From Ceratothoa steindachneri (lineage: Eukaryota > Arthropoda > Malacostraca > Isopoda > Cymothoidae), in NCBI GenBank assembly GCA_963969495.1, contig OZ018318.1:174208294-174272293 (forward strand): a stretch of 64,000 bases of DNA, written 5' to 3'. Shown in pieces: positions 12,063 through 24,756 of the stretch. Numbering within the stretch: position 1 is the stretch's first letter; each line of letters starts with the position of its first letter. The notes beneath the pieces were generated by a model, which made no database searches, was not told where the DNA came from, and saw only the letters and a program-made list of their open reading frames with translations. The translations under genes were made by a program, and so were the position numbers.

Positions 12063-12644
12063 TCTAAAAAAAAGAAATTTTAAACTGTAAATTTTGGTTT
12101 GTCCGATATATTTTGAAAAAAAAAACGAAATGGAAATGAAACGCACTTAAGCTGCTATATGATTACCCAATATTATTGTTAACTCCCTTTATTATTTCTT
12201 CAAACATTCACTTGTATTTAGATATTTCTCCCATAATATTTTTTTAAACGAACTTTCATTTCTATTGCGTTTTGACTACATAAATTCACATAAGTATGAA
12301 TCGAGCACCTCACGGTGGGTGAGGTTCGGTAATGCATTTCTTACCTCTCTTAAGTAATTGTTGACATCAACTGCTGCACAGTGCCTGGTAAACATTACGA
12401 TCGGTGGCGCGAACGAAGGGACGCAAACTATTTCGTCCGTGTTCCAATATGTTTGATTTTTTGAATAAATTCAAGGGGACTGCTCGTGGGGGTTTTAGCA
12501 CTGCGGAAGGCGCCCATACGATGATCTTGAGTTTTAAATAATTGGGTGGGGGTTTGGGTGGCAGAGCTCCTCAGTATATAATTATAATTGTTTACAGAAT
12601 AATGTTTTAAACTAGTGTGCATTAAATTTTGTTTTGAATACCTC

Positions 12645-12765
12645 CTTTCATTTCTTCAAAAAATAAATATTATATTCGTATTCAGCACTCAAAACTGCAT
12701 TATTGGTGATAATTTGGTACACAACATCCACCTGACGCCTAACAGAAAAGATCAAAAAATTTTGC
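12645..12765 (-). repeat. Right arm: inverted copy of the transposase tail
   Basis: This is the reverse-complement counterpart of 11945-12062 and contains only the transposase tail and its flank. About 580 bp separate the arms, including a slightly GC-richer core with the hairpin ACCTCAC-GGTGG-GTGAGGT near 12310. Confidence 0.7.
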
Positions 12766-12769
12766 TAGT

Positions 12770-14550
12770 TGTATATATAAGTGGATAGAGTCCGGTGGTG
12801 GTTATTTCGAATGGTATAAAGCTAGATAATAATATTTCAAACATTGTTCTTTGTAATGATACCTATATCTAGATTCAAGCTTAAATGGCTAATAAATTAC
12901 TGCATTATAAAAATGGGGACATAATTTTTGGGCTGTCACCAGGTATAATGCAATATGATGCGATTGCAACTAAGAATGTGGCTTCTAATATGGCTGCAAA
13001 TCTAATTTGGGCACAACATCCTAGTTAAAGATTTTACAGCCTTAATTAGTGAAAGTGGTATATAGTGTATATCATTGATATACACAATATAGCATTTGCG
13101 TATTTTTTAGAAATAGGGATATTTGTAACATAGCTTCCACAAAAAACGAGGGCTGGCATTTTACATAACATTTTAGGAAAAAGTACGAATCAATAAGGGA
13201 CAAAAGGTCGAAAGCCACAGAGCTCACATTCTTGAATTTTGCTAGCAATTGTTGGTCTCGAATCTGTTTATACTCCTCAACAGACTTCTCAGATTTAATA
13301 GATTAGATCGGGTAAATAGAAACAATGTCTAAATATGAGTGTATTTGGAAAATTTACTTAGGTAGGCAGTTTATATTTATTATGTTTTACATAAACTATT
13401 AAAAAAGAATTCTTTTCAAGTACTTGTAAAGTTGAATAGCCCTCAAATTAACCAAGTAATGCTAACCACTTATTTCTCTAGTTCGTGTTTATATTTACCT
13501 TATCCAATTGCATTTATTTTCATCTTTCATTCTAAGATTTGTACAAAGGGCAATTTATAAAGAACAAACCTTGATATTCACAGGTAAATTATAATAAAAT
13601 GTTAATCAATCCTCCTTAATTAACATAATGTTAATTCTCCATATTCATATAGTTAAATGTAATCTCTATATGCATTATCATATATGCATTATGAATTACA
13701 AATATTCAAACATATGTAACATTCTCCTCTAAACCAAAAAACTAAGTGTTGTTAATTACGAATAATTATATTTACTCGCAGTCATACTTTCATAATTGTC
13801 CTAAAAACAAAAGAAAAAAAATATTTCATTTGCAATTCGCTTGAGTTGCGTTCTTTCTCTTTAAATATGTTTACTTGAGCCATAAAAAAGAAGTGATTTA
13901 GAGAGGATGTTTTAAAGGAAAGATAGCCATACTTCTTAATAGCTATTATCTACTTATTCTTTAACGAAAACCTAGATTCTGCACAAAAGAAAATTTTATC
14001 TTTAAACGCAGGTAATATAAAATTTTAATACATAAAAAAGCTCATTAAGAATTTAGATTAGGTTCTGGGATTTTCAAAATAAATATGTGGTTAATTGAAT
14101 GATTATGCAGGGCATAAGACTCTTACACGTGCCCATTGGTGTTACAAAAGCGCCAGAAATAATTTGTGGTAGAAAAGGCTCCCGACCATATACTATTTAT
14201 CTATTCTTTGTGGGGAATATTCTATATTCGAGTGCAGTGTTTAATCAGATGGCCGAGAATGACTCTACGTTAATAAATAGGCCTGGAGAGGACTTATTTA
14301 TCTTCAATATAGTTAAGAAGTGGAACAAAGCCAAAGGATAAATAATATTGCAAAAATTAATAGAATAGAATTTTATTAATTAATCTAATCAAAACAACAC
14401 ATGGAAAATATATACATGCCTGGGGATTAAAATGGGAGATACACATGAAAGGAAAAAGATCATGGGAAAAATTTGACTAAGCGGAGGATTAAGATTTGGA
14501 GGTATTTAAAATGTCAAAACAAACAAGAAGGGAGGAGCGGCTAAATCCAT
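12770..14550. other. AT-rich stretch, no gene assigned
   Basis: No family is recognisable. A perfect palindrome with 10-bp arms lies at 13065-13085 (GTGTATATCA, one base, TGATATACAC). An 80-codon open frame at 14099-14341 has no recognisable features and no clear gene signals. Confidence 0.35.
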
Positions 14551-14559
14551 GTTAAAGCA

Positions 14560-15470
14560 CGGAAGTACGTTGGCACAAAGTTAAATAGTTAAAGACAATT
14601 CGTAGCTTACGTATTTATAAGGTTGTCGTGCAGAGGAAGGCGATTTGAAGAAATGGCTTCGGTCCGACTGGTGATTTCTTTTCCAGTAGGAGGGGTTTTT
14701 AGGGGGGTTGTCCTTAACGAGGGGGAAAGGACTGACTTCGAGGAGTGAGAGCGAAGTGGGGCTTTGGAAGCACGTGCGATCCTTGAGACAGGATACCGGA
14801 GATGTTCTGGATGAACAATTGAGGTTATTGGTGTAAACAAGCGTTCTCTTGAAGAACATTAAAAGGGGGGAATTAAATTACCCCTGACGTGATACTAGGG
14901 GAGCGAGAACTGTTTCTTGTCGCGAACGGGCTCGAAGAACAATGACTGTTCTAAAGTTGTTCTCTTTTGAACAATTGAACAACAGGGGGGGTCCTGTTGA
15001 CTTGGCGTCTCGAGGGGCAGAAACCTTGGCATCTAAGGATATTGTCCTCTTCTGGACAATAAGGGGGTTCTTGGGGTAGAGTTCCTAGGTGCACAAGGGA
15101 GATCGGTTCGGCGTGATGCCTCGCGATGATAATCGGGATCTGATTCAAACGCGAAATTCTATCGCATAAATAGCCAAAGCCAGCCCCTCACGTTAGGGGA
15201 CAATGGGGGACTTCCATGGAACGTCCCGGTAGCGCTTGAAAAAATCTCATCTTCCCATAATCCTAACTAAATCTGGCCAGATCGACGCCTGGAGGCAAAC
15301 GGGGGATTGAACCGCCTTGATTAAACTTGAAGCGGGGGAAGCTAATACTCAGGAATGGTGGGCGATAAAAACGCCATTCTACTTACTCTCGCAGGATGCA
15401 CGTGGGAAGCATGAGTTTCAATATGTGACAGAAGCAAAGCGCGGCCGCCTTAGGCAATTCTATCCCATAA
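14560..15470 (-). repeat. GC-rich block, LTR-like, probable minus orientation
   Basis: This block stands out in base composition from its AT-rich surroundings. It contains a TATA-like CTATTTAT read on the minus strand near 15166-15173, C/G-run clusters, and a dense group of GAAC/GTTC half-sites at about 14930-15000. No coding domain is seen; the open minus-strand frames (14581-14859, 14951-15148) are not convincing proteins. It resembles a long terminal repeat of an LTR retrotransposon, but I could not define TG...CA ends or a target duplication. Confidence 0.35.
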
Positions 15471-15499
15471 TTGTTTACTGATGTTTCTCTTCTAAAAAA

Positions 15500-15850
15500 T
15501 AATACTAGGATGGAAGGTGTTTATAAACTTAAGAACTTCCGAAGTTAGATTCTTATTGTTTAAATATCTCTATTGATTTGTCTACATAATACCTATTAAA
15601 AATTATTATATAGGGTTCGGGAACCTAAATTTACATGATATAATAACCTTTTTATTTGGAGAGCTTTAAATTCCAAAATTTCATCCATTAAGACACTTGT
15701 TCACCTCGCATACAATCGTTGTTTATCATATAATCTTATGGACAAAGAATTTGAGTACATCAACTCATTATTTATGCACAATAGTTCCTATCATATATTG
15801 TAGAAAAGTCAATCTGCACATTTTTAAATAGAGTGTATTAGCCAGCCAAC
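15500..15850 (+). pseudogene. Reverse transcriptase C-terminal fragment, Penelope-like
   Basis: The plus strand reads VREPKFT, then SKISSIKTLVHLAYNRCLSY and DKEFEYINSLFMHNSSY (about 15610-15815). The pattern of R/K-rich VFRKPTFT, SIKTLVHRA and hydrophobic EFxxINxLL resembles the region after the RT catalytic core in Penelope-like and related retroelements. No RT core or GIY-YIG nuclease is visible. Stop codons flank the block on both sides. Confidence 0.5.
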
Positions 15851-18589
15851 ACTCATAGGCATTTACACTATATTCTTTATACCAAAATTACATTTATTTA
15901 TAAATAAATACTTTTGTAAAATAAAATTTTGCATTACTTTGTTAAACAAATAAGAAGTTCCATTATATATTCATTCAAATGTGTAAGTTTTTCACAAGGC
16001 AAATATATCGAAATGATGTAATAAAATGTATAGTGATATCCCCAAAGAAGAATGTAATTTTAAATTCTGATAAATGCCCCATTAACCGTCAAATCCTATA
16101 AAAGCTAAACATCAAAAAACTCTTCCCAACTCTCTCCTTTTACCTACATGTTAGCTCAAACTGGAGCAATGTGTAACTCTTTGTATGCTATCAAAGTCTT
16201 TTATTTATGATTGAATAAGCTTCCAAAATTTGCCTTGGTGAAACATATTGAATACTAAGAAGAATTTTTGCCTTAAGTTCAGATTCACTGAATTAATTTT
16301 TTCTATTGATATAAACTTTTTCTTGAAATAAATTTCATATGGAATCTATTTCAAATGATTATAGCCAGGCGATTGAGTAAGCCGTATAACCTTTGTGATA
16401 AAATGAGGACAATTTCCTTCTTAAAATTTCGTTGTTGCTTTACCAGTAGAAGAGGTTGCATCATATTACAAAAGAACGAAGTCTCCTCAAAGACACTTCC
16501 GTAGAAACCGTTGTTTTTTGTTAAATCTTAAGGATCTCTTATAAAGACAGGAAGTCTGGATGTCCATTGTTGTTAAGCTATAAACTATTTATTTATAAAA
16601 TTTGGGGCTGTTTTAAAATGAAGACGTTTTTGTCGCTAAACGCAAAATTTTTTTATCTTGAAATGAATAACTATCGTAGAAAAACCTGCAACGTTTCTTT
16701 CTATGTTGTGTTTCATTAATATCACGACATAAAATGCGCATTCTCTTATAAGCTTTCAAAATCACTTGCGCAGAAGAACAGGAAATAGCTATTTCACTGA
16801 AGATGATTTTGGGGATGGATGAGTTGCGGGGTTTCCTCCCGAGATAAAACATATTTTTCGCCTTCAATTATTTTATTCTCTTAGTTTTATTATGCCCACC
16901 ACTAACTTTTATTCGAGCTATCACCCCAGTTATTTCTTTCTTTTTAATTAAGTTATAAGCACTTCTACGAGTCAATTTCTTTCTCGAAATTCACGAAAAA
17001 TTCTATTTTCATTCCAACCTTTTGCTTTAAAACATACTTCACACCATCATTTTATCTTTTAAAGTAAACAGCATTCCGATAGTGACTATAATAACACACC
17101 CTATATGTTTAAAGTTAAAATGATGACTGACTTAGTATTCCCTCTGCACAAATATCGCACGTTTTCTTGATTCAGCAACGAAATGTTTGTGTCTATTTTA
17201 TTTTTTTAATTGTAGCAATAATATTTTAGATTTATTGTTAACTTTTCAGTGATAATAACGAAAGCATATAAGTTGTATACGATATATTTCTATACAAATG
17301 CATGACAGGAGGGCACGTATTTCTTCAGATGTCAGCCTTAACATGCTGGTCCATTTTGCCCTTTGTTAGATGAACAATTCATTACTTAAATGCGCTGTAA
17401 TGTGCTCGCGCGGAATGTTTTCTTACTAATTGTTTCCTCCACATTGAGATGCAAATCCTATCTATACTTTCATGCGTATATATAGTTCCCGAATGCTGTG
17501 GGGAGCAAGTGCCCCCCTCCCCCGAAATAATATGATTAAAAGTAAAACCTGTTGTAGATTAATTGCAAAGTTTCGCAAGAAACGAAATCTAAAAACCGAA
17601 TCTCGCCAAAATAAAATAATCGTATTAGACAGGCAAACACCCTGTGCCAATATTCCTTCCAAGCTTTGCATCAGAAGTGAATAGTTACAGGCTAAGCATG
17701 TTGGCAAGCAGGATTACATGAAATGCATTGAAAGTTCGGAATAACCAAATTTGCTTTGGCCTAACAATTAGTTCCCCTAATTCGTGATAGTCCTCTGTGT
17801 AGAAATGCTTTCAAAGCATTTCTTAAGAAAATCACCTTCGAGAAAGGAGAACATTTCTAAAAATGGCGAAAAAAGCAGAATTTCGTAATTTTACAATTAA
17901 GATGAGTCTATTCGATTGAAGAATGATGATCTCTTCAAGTTAAATGTCTAAAGCTATATATATATTTTAGCATATGGTCGAGTACAACAACCTTTCTATA
18001 TTTCGTATCCATCATCAACTACTTAATCGACTCGTGGACAAAGATGATATAAGAAAAAACATATCTTTATTGATTTTTTTATTCATTTATTCCATATTAA
18101 TCCAATGTACAGTATAAACATATTACATTTTAAATCTTAATGACAAGTTACACTAAGTACTTATACATACTCGTATATATGTATATACTGCAAAGATTAA
18201 TTATGGGCCCAAAATAAGTCAGTGATTTTTAGAGCAGAAACTTTAAACTTAAGACTAAGCATAACATTATCAAGAATAAAATCCCTTCATGTATACGAAC
18301 AGAGAACGCATTTGTTATACAAATTTAAACAACTTAGTATACATTTGAGAACCTAACCATTGTAAAGATTGCAAATAACCAATAATTATATTATTTAAAT
18401 TTAGAGATAAATTAAAAAAATATTTTATTTCCAGTGATTATTTCAAAAGATCTGTAGTTAACATAGTCAACAGTCTTATATAAATAATAACATATCTATA
18501 ATGTATAAATCAAAGTAATACTACACAGTATAAGAGTGTACGGTAACAAATAAATGCACAATAACAAAAACTGAATAGAAATTTAGTAA
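15851..18589. other. AT-rich stretch, no gene seen
   Basis: Small open frames at 16613-16867 (-) and 17462-17707 (both strands) show no recognisable domain. The overlap of two opposite open frames at 17472-17684 argues against real coding. A short GC-rich patch occurs near 17500. Confidence 0.35.
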
Positions 18590-19620
18590 GACGAAAATAT
18601 ATTGTTTTTAACAGCTTTTTTGAATTAAGCTAAATTGGTTTGGAATTTGATATTGTCGTCCAAGCCATTACATATTTTGATAGATTTGTACAGAAAGCTA
18701 CATTGTGATTTTGATTTGGAATACAAGGGTGAAATAAATTTTGTTTTATTGAAGGTTTGGTGACTATGGGTATTATCAGCTGTTTGTAACATATTAAATA
18801 TATAGTTATTTTAGGAACAATTTATTGTTTTGTAAAGGAATAAGGATGTTTGAAAAACAAAGAGATCATTTATTTTTTTCTGTAATATGACTAATTTATT
18901 GAGATAATTTTTATATTTTCCATACCAACTCTCTATGCCATATGTCAAGTAAGGTTGCACCATTGTCATATATAAAGAGTGGAGAATAGATTTAGGAAGA
19001 AACTTATTTAATTTATATAATATTCCAATCAATTTTGATAGTTTTGTTGAGATATGCGTAATATGTTGTTTAGATTTTTGTCAATAAAGATGCCTAGGAA
19101 TTTGATATGAGTAGTTTCATAAATTATTCCGTCGCCCATTTTAATATGGAGAAATTCAATAGATTTTTTGTAAGAGAAAAGAATACATTTGGTTTTATCT
19201 ACGTTTATTGATAGTTTATTAACATTAAGCCACCTGAAGACATTTTCGAGTTCTTTATTTATTGTAAATGCAATGTTGCTCGGTTTTTCATATGGCAAGG
19301 GAGTTGATAGGCACTATCAGGCGTGAATAATATAAATTTCAACAGAGAAGATGATTTAACAATATCATTAATATAGATTAAAAATAACAGTGGCCCTAGC
19401 ACGGAACCTTTTGGGACCCCAGTTGTAATATTAAGGTGGGATGAGTCTTGACCATTGACGAAAACAAATTGCTTTCTTTCAGTTAAATCTGATTTGAACC
19501 AATTTTGACAGTTGCCTCTAATTCCGTAGATAGCTAATTTTGACCGTAGAATATTATGGTTGACACAATAGACTAGCAGTTTCCCAAACATAATTACTTT
19601 CGTGAATAACATAAGATTAT
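18590..19620 (-). pseudogene. LINE reverse transcriptase, 5'-truncated and decayed
   Basis: A minus-strand non-LTR retrotransposon RT of CR1/Jockey type. In coding order: VNHNILRSKLAIYGIRG and NWFKSDLTERKQFVFVNG, then the RT palm motif TTGVPKGSVLGPLLFLIYIN (about 19420). The YADD region is damaged to ILFTPDS. Then come ENVFRWLNVNKLSINVDKTK and HIKFLGIFIDKN (19298-19080), KFLPKSILHSLYMTMVQPYL and ESWYGKYK, and a C-terminal tail with FISPLYSKSKSQCSF near 18700. Three frames are needed to read it. The endonuclease domain is absent. The nucleotides encoding the catalytic Asp pair are altered, so the fragment is inactive. Confidence 0.85.
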
Positions 19621-22029
19621 GCTCAATATTTAAGGTAAAGATTCTGATAAAAATACAACCCGTTTTAATGAGGCAAATTAAATTAATAAGGAAAATATTA
19701 TTGATTCCTTGTTGTAGTAATATAGGATTATCTCACAACCGATACAATGAATTTACTTTTACTAAGCAACATATTATGTGGGGAGAGGAGGGAGGGAAGG
19801 AACTAATAATTTAAAGGAATTTTATGTATAAAATTAAATAATTCTTTAAATGTATTTATTCTAAGCTCTAGGGATGGCCAAGATTTATGAGTCGGCCACG
19901 CGACAGCAAATACTGCATCACTCTGACAATTACGCCTCCTTATCTGCGGGGCAATTTAGCATGTGAAACGTAATAAATAACAGGAATTTAAGAGGGTCAC
20001 TTCAGTAGTTTCTGGAAAACGTACATGCAAATATCGATGCTACGAACAAAAGTAATTATGAATTTTACGTTTCGCGGTTCATTTCCTCCTCTTAAATTTA
20101 CTGATAAATGAAGTAAAATAGCTTCTCTTTCAAAATATACATACCCAGTGAAATAAAATATTGGTTATTAAAAAGGATTTTCTAAAAACTGATTATCTGT
20201 ATCACTGAGCGCTAAAAAAAATTAAAATTTGAGCCCAAGTTAAATTGTACACTTTTCTTATTTTCTTAATATCGGAATAAAGATACCAAAGTAATTATAC
20301 TAACAATGAGGAAAGCGATTTACCCACCCAACCAGTCGTGTCTATAGTAGTCTAGTCATTTCTATTCAATTTAATATCTCGTAGTAATTTTTTAAGCAGA
20401 AAGGACTATAATTTTAAACATTAGTATTAAGCTCTATAGAAATACAATGAATTCTCTGTTGAAATTTATAGAATTAATCTAAATAGAACGTCCGCTAAAA
20501 CTTGGGAGAGGGGGATTTATCTTTCTTCGAATGAGTAAGGAAATATTTCATGTAGTTTAATTCCATTTTGACTTCTCCATTAAACCTATTGTGATTTTTT
20601 TAGAAAAATGATTAGGGTATAAATCCTCTCTTGTTTCAAGCTCATTACTTATTTCTTTGAAAGAAATAATTTATTTTATTTTTGCTCTATAGCTTTTGAT
20701 AGCTTGGGATTTCGTTTGACAGAGGCGGATTTGCCTGGATAAAATATAATTAATCGACCATGAGTTTGAATCCACGAGAGATTAAAGTAAGGAAGTTCTT
20801 TTTCAAAACAAACTAATTACTGGAAGTGAATCATACATGTACACACATGTTAGACTCGTAATCCCATGTAGCCGTACATATGGAAAACATGGCTTAACAG
20901 CTGTTGAATCTGTTTGATTACTATCCATTCACTTGCTGATCCAAAGGTGATATTGACGATATTTTTCTTAGATAGGGGGCGCTGGAACCCTTGAGGCTTT
21001 CCAACTTTTAAGAAATATTATGATTACGCAACTAATGGTTTCTCACTTTTAGGATATTTTCAGGATTAGTACGACAAACCAAAACAAATTTTCTGAGTTT
21101 TGTGGCAGATTTCTGTCTCTGAGAGGGGATTAGTGCTATCTGGTCGGAAAGTGAAAAAAAACTATTTCAATTTCATATTTTGAAGACAAAGATACGCAAA
21201 ACACTATCATTATATTTGATGTGGTCTAATATTTTTCTACTAGCTAGGAGCAGCTATTCTTGTATTATAAATCTCTATCGACAATCTTATAGAAGCTGTG
21301 AAATTACAGTTCTTCCAGTTATACTCTGCCTTTAGGTTCGACTAGCAATTTCTAAGTAGATAGCCCTATATTAACAATTGTTAAAAGGGTTCTTTAACAG
21401 GAATAAGCGGTAAATTTAATCAACTTTGTAGATCACTTTTACTAAAGAGTAGGAACTGCCTAGTTTGGCCAATTTAGAGATAATCTCTATGAGTTTATCG
21501 CTACAAAAGTAACGGAGACAATGATGAAAGTAAATATTTTTGCATAGATTACACCACGATGATAAACCAAATCGTTGTTATATAAAAATGATAAGAAAAT
21601 GTCGTTTTTACACAAATTTCACAGAATAAAGTACAAAATTGATGATTTGAAGATACTACGGGCTTGTTGAAGAATCTGAAAATTGTGGGCTTACATAGAC
21701 TTTGAGAGAAAGTAGTAAAATTATACTAAATGATCAATTTAACTCAGCATCCCACCAAAATATTTAATATTGAAGACTCTAAAGTAAAATGCATGCGCAT
21801 TATTTTACACATGATATGTGATCTATTACAAATCTTAAAATATCTATATAAATATTACGTCAGATTTTGTCTTTCTATAATGCGTTTGTGGTGTATCGAT
21901 ACAAAGTTGAAAGCATCCCTAAATGTTAAAGATACAACCTTGTACGTTACTTGACGTTGAACATGCTCAATAAGTGTGTAGCTTTTATGTGGCTTAAGAC
22001 ATACGCGGTTTCTTCTGAGAATGACAGGT
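19621..22029. other. AT-rich stretch, no gene seen
   Basis: No recognisable coding region. A core AGGGGGCGC at 20974-20982 matches the 3' half of the CTCF consensus but the 5' half does not match. The open frame at 21730-21954 is unrecognised and lies just upstream of the LINE. Confidence 0.35.
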
Positions 22030-23540
22030 TAAATATTAAAATAGTTTACCATACTCGTGGTCTTCTAATCCGTTAGAAGCATAAATGAGATTGCAAAGTT
22101 ATTTAACTACTCAGGGACGAACTATAGAATATATCGTTCTATTTGTGTAAATTTTCATAGGAACATATTGCTTTGTTTGGTACTCAAATTGGTTTTCCCT
22201 GTGTAAAATTTGTATATCTTTAAATAAAACTCCAGTTAGTTCCTAATAAGCATGAAACAAATTAATTTTATCGTTGTCCATAGCCCGGTAAAGCAAATGA
22301 AAGAGATTGATATTTTTATTTGTTAAAAATTTAGAACAAAATTAGGCAAAAATTAACAGTTATATGCGGTGACTTCAACTATTTACGAAAGTATTAACTT
22401 ATGAATGACGATTCCTTGCACAAAATTAGCAACCAAACGTACACGCAAACAAAATATTTTAAACTTAATCGTGAATAATAAAGAGAAGTTAGTTGGTAAT
22501 ATAAATCGTGAAACAGTTTTGAATAGCGATCACAAAATAACTCTATTCATGTAAATATTCCAATCTAAATTTGTTAAATTTCTCAACTCATTCCATAATT
22601 TACATATGTCACATTCGTTTTTCGTAACTGGTTTAAATCGTTTAAATTGAAAACCTTAACGAAAATTTCTTTTGTCAGTATAATTAAGAAAATTATCTAA
22701 TATGATTGTATAAATTTTACTAGATCGATTCTTTAGCCAAGGCTAAATAGTAAGATTAACAACTCTATTCGAAAATGTAAAATAATGTACAAAATTTCAA
22801 AACTAACAATAGCAATTTAAATATAATTAGATACTTAAATTTTCCTCACTTTGTAAAGCAGTAAATAAGAACAGCCAAAATATCTATGAATAGGACCAAG
22901 CGTTCCTTTCAAAGCAAGAGCTCAACTGATTTTATAAGTAAATTATATATAATTAGATCACGATACAATACAATTAACTGTTATAAAGAATCTAGACGTT
23001 CAAATAAGGAAAATGAAAATTCCCCCAGAAATTCTAATCCAGATAAAATATAGCCAATCCAGCATAAAGAGTTACAAAGCATACTATTAAAACCTCTTTT
23101 GATAATGTTAAATATCTATTAATCAGGAAATATTTTCTTAAGACTTCAAAAATCATATAGGATACTACCTATTCAAAAGGGGATAATGACTAATCCTGGA
23201 ATATTTCGCCCCAATTTTCTTTCTTCTGTAGGGGGTAAACTCATGGAGTCCATTGTTGAGATTGCATCTTAGACCATCTAAAGTTAAATACATAATAAAT
23301 TCGTCGTAACAAGAATTTCGACGGGGACGCTCATGCGTATGTGATATGCTTGAATATGCAGGAAAAGATATCATTTAAATAGAAAAAGCTCTAGATATAG
23401 TCTATCTCAAAAAACCTGGAACATAGTTCAACATAAACTAATTTTGATAAATCTAAATCTCACCGAATGTGGGCCAGTCTAATTAAATAAATTAAAAAAT
23501 TGCTTAAAAATTATAGGCCTTGACTTATAAATCCAAATAG
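22030..23540 (+). pseudogene. LINE with endonuclease and RT remnants
   Basis: A plus-strand CR1-like non-LTR retrotransposon with two domains. Endonuclease: VYHTRGLLIR (about 22055), ARPGKANERD (about 22285), LTVICGDFNYL (about 22350, the GDFN motif) and KQNILNLIVNNKEKLVGNIN followed by NSDHKITLF (about 22450-22550, the SDH motif). RT: PGIFRPISFLSSVGGKLMES (about 23195-23255), then a frame-shifted FRRGRSCV (about 23320), ALDIVYL and IVQHKLILINLNLTECG (about 23385-23475). The GVPQGS and YADD palm motifs are missing because the copy ends near 23540. Several stops and frameshifts are present. It is directly followed by another dispersed repeat (23545-23720). Confidence 0.8.
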
Positions 23541-23544
23541 ATAA

Positions 23545-23720
23545 CACTAGTCAACACCAAAATGGTTCACATATGAGATTATGCTCACACAAATAATTTC
23601 ATATTTCTGAATTGGAATCTGATACTTGTTTTTTTCAATCAGACTATGTTTAATACAAAATCTATAGGTAAAAATATTCAATATTTCGTCACTTGTGTCG
23701 GGCAACAGATATTTAACCCA
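23545..23720 (+). repeat. Dispersed repeat R, copy 1
   Basis: This segment recurs inverted at 43325-43500. Shared landmarks include CAAAATGGTTCACA, TTGAATCTGATA-like sequence, ATTCAATATT and CACTTGTGTCG followed by GCAACAGATATTTAA. Identity is roughly three quarters by eye. No coding potential was recognised. Both copies abut LINE or family remnants, so it may be an untranslated part of a mobile element. Confidence 0.65.
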
Positions 23721-23758
23721 AATACATGAGTAAACTCAGACAAGGGTCAAGGTTTCTC

Positions 23759-24168
23759 CAAAGAATATGTCGTTTCACGAATTTGACGATTCACTGTGGC
23801 CAAGTTCACGAAAATCTGTCTAGCTCATGAGACGTATCTCCAAGGTTCGACTCGAGTCGAGGGGCTGTATCTTCGCGAAAGGGCAGGCGGTACTCTCAAA
23901 CGAGTAATGGGTGAGCTTAAGTTAAATGCCCTGCTGCCTTCTTCGCTAGAAAGCTTCCAGGCATAACAGTCCATTGGGAGTAACCATTGGGGCCAGTCTC
24001 TTTAGGTTCAGACGAGATAAGATGACCGAGTAGGCTTCATCTCTGGTTGACCCTAGCTTCCAGGCGGGTGTGGGTTGAAAAAATGCGTCCCAGCGGGGGA
24101 TAGGCCGGCTGATCATATACAAGTCTTACCAGCCTCTTTGAAGTTTTTCCACGTGAGAATAGTTCTTT
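23759..24168. repeat. Dispersed ~400-bp repeat, copy A
   Basis: Copy A matches copy B at 27543-27940 in the same orientation. Landmarks are GTTTCACGAATT, GACTGTGG-type sequence, GGTTCGACTCG, TACTCTC, GGCCAGTCTCTTTAG, TCCAGGC and GAATAGTTCT. The GC content is higher than the surroundings. It is likely an LTR or untranslated region of an LTR retrotransposon. A gypsy-type integrase scrap lies about 370 bp downstream, but I cannot show they belong to one element. Confidence 0.7.
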
Positions 24169-24540
24169 CTCCTTGCGTTTAGAGTTCTAGCTTAGGCCCA
24201 CGTGGTCTCTGCTTAAGGGAGGGGCTCAAGGTTGACCTTAGCGTTTGTTTCCTCACACTCCTCCTTTCCGGAAGATGACATTTTCTTGGAGCGAATGGGA
24301 GAGTAAAGGGCATCCCTAAACTTTGGAATGGGATCGTGCTGGTAGGGTATCATGAGTGGGGACAGGGAATTCCTAACCTGCTTCGAACAGATGTACACAT
24401 GTATTACTAGCCGATCAAACCAATACAAGTAATAAAAGAAATCATTCTTATACAAAAAAACTAAACAAACAAACGCAAATGGTAGTGGAACGAACACTAG
24501 AAAACATTATATTGTATATAAATACAATGGCCACAATTAT
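24169..24540. other. Stretch between repeat A and integrase scrap
   Basis: No coding domain is seen. It is moderately GC-rich up to about 24380 and AT-rich afterwards, and may be degraded retrotransposon sequence. Confidence 0.3.
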
Positions 24541-24724
24541 AAGGTGGCCATTGATTTAAACGGCCCGATTCTCTCGTCGTCCAGTGATGGAAAATCTTAA
24601 GTCTCAACCTTAGTAGATTTCGCGACGCGATTTCCGAAAGCGGTCTCCCTCAAGAAAATAGATAGCGTTAACTGTGCAGAGGCCCTTATCTATATTTTCT
24701 CCAGCCTCAGTATACCTTGAGCGT
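24541..24724 (+). pseudogene. Ty3/gypsy integrase core fragment
   Basis: The plus strand reads KVAIDLNGPI, then, after a TAA in place of an aromatic codon, TLVDFATRFPKAVSLKKIDS and CAEALIYIFSSLSIP, ending at TGA. This is the first-Asp region of a gypsy-type integrase (usual pattern DLxGPxxPxSxxGxxYxLTLVDxATRxPEAV). The downstream Asp and Glu of the catalytic triad are absent. It is similar to, but not the same copy as, the integrase at 31301-31516. Confidence 0.82.
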
Positions 24725-24756
24725 ATACTAATCCGATGATAAAGGCTTTACACTAC

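Noticed and set aside
17462..17707. Overlapping open frames on both strands as a gene
   Set aside because: Neither has recognisable features and mutual overlap argues for chance.
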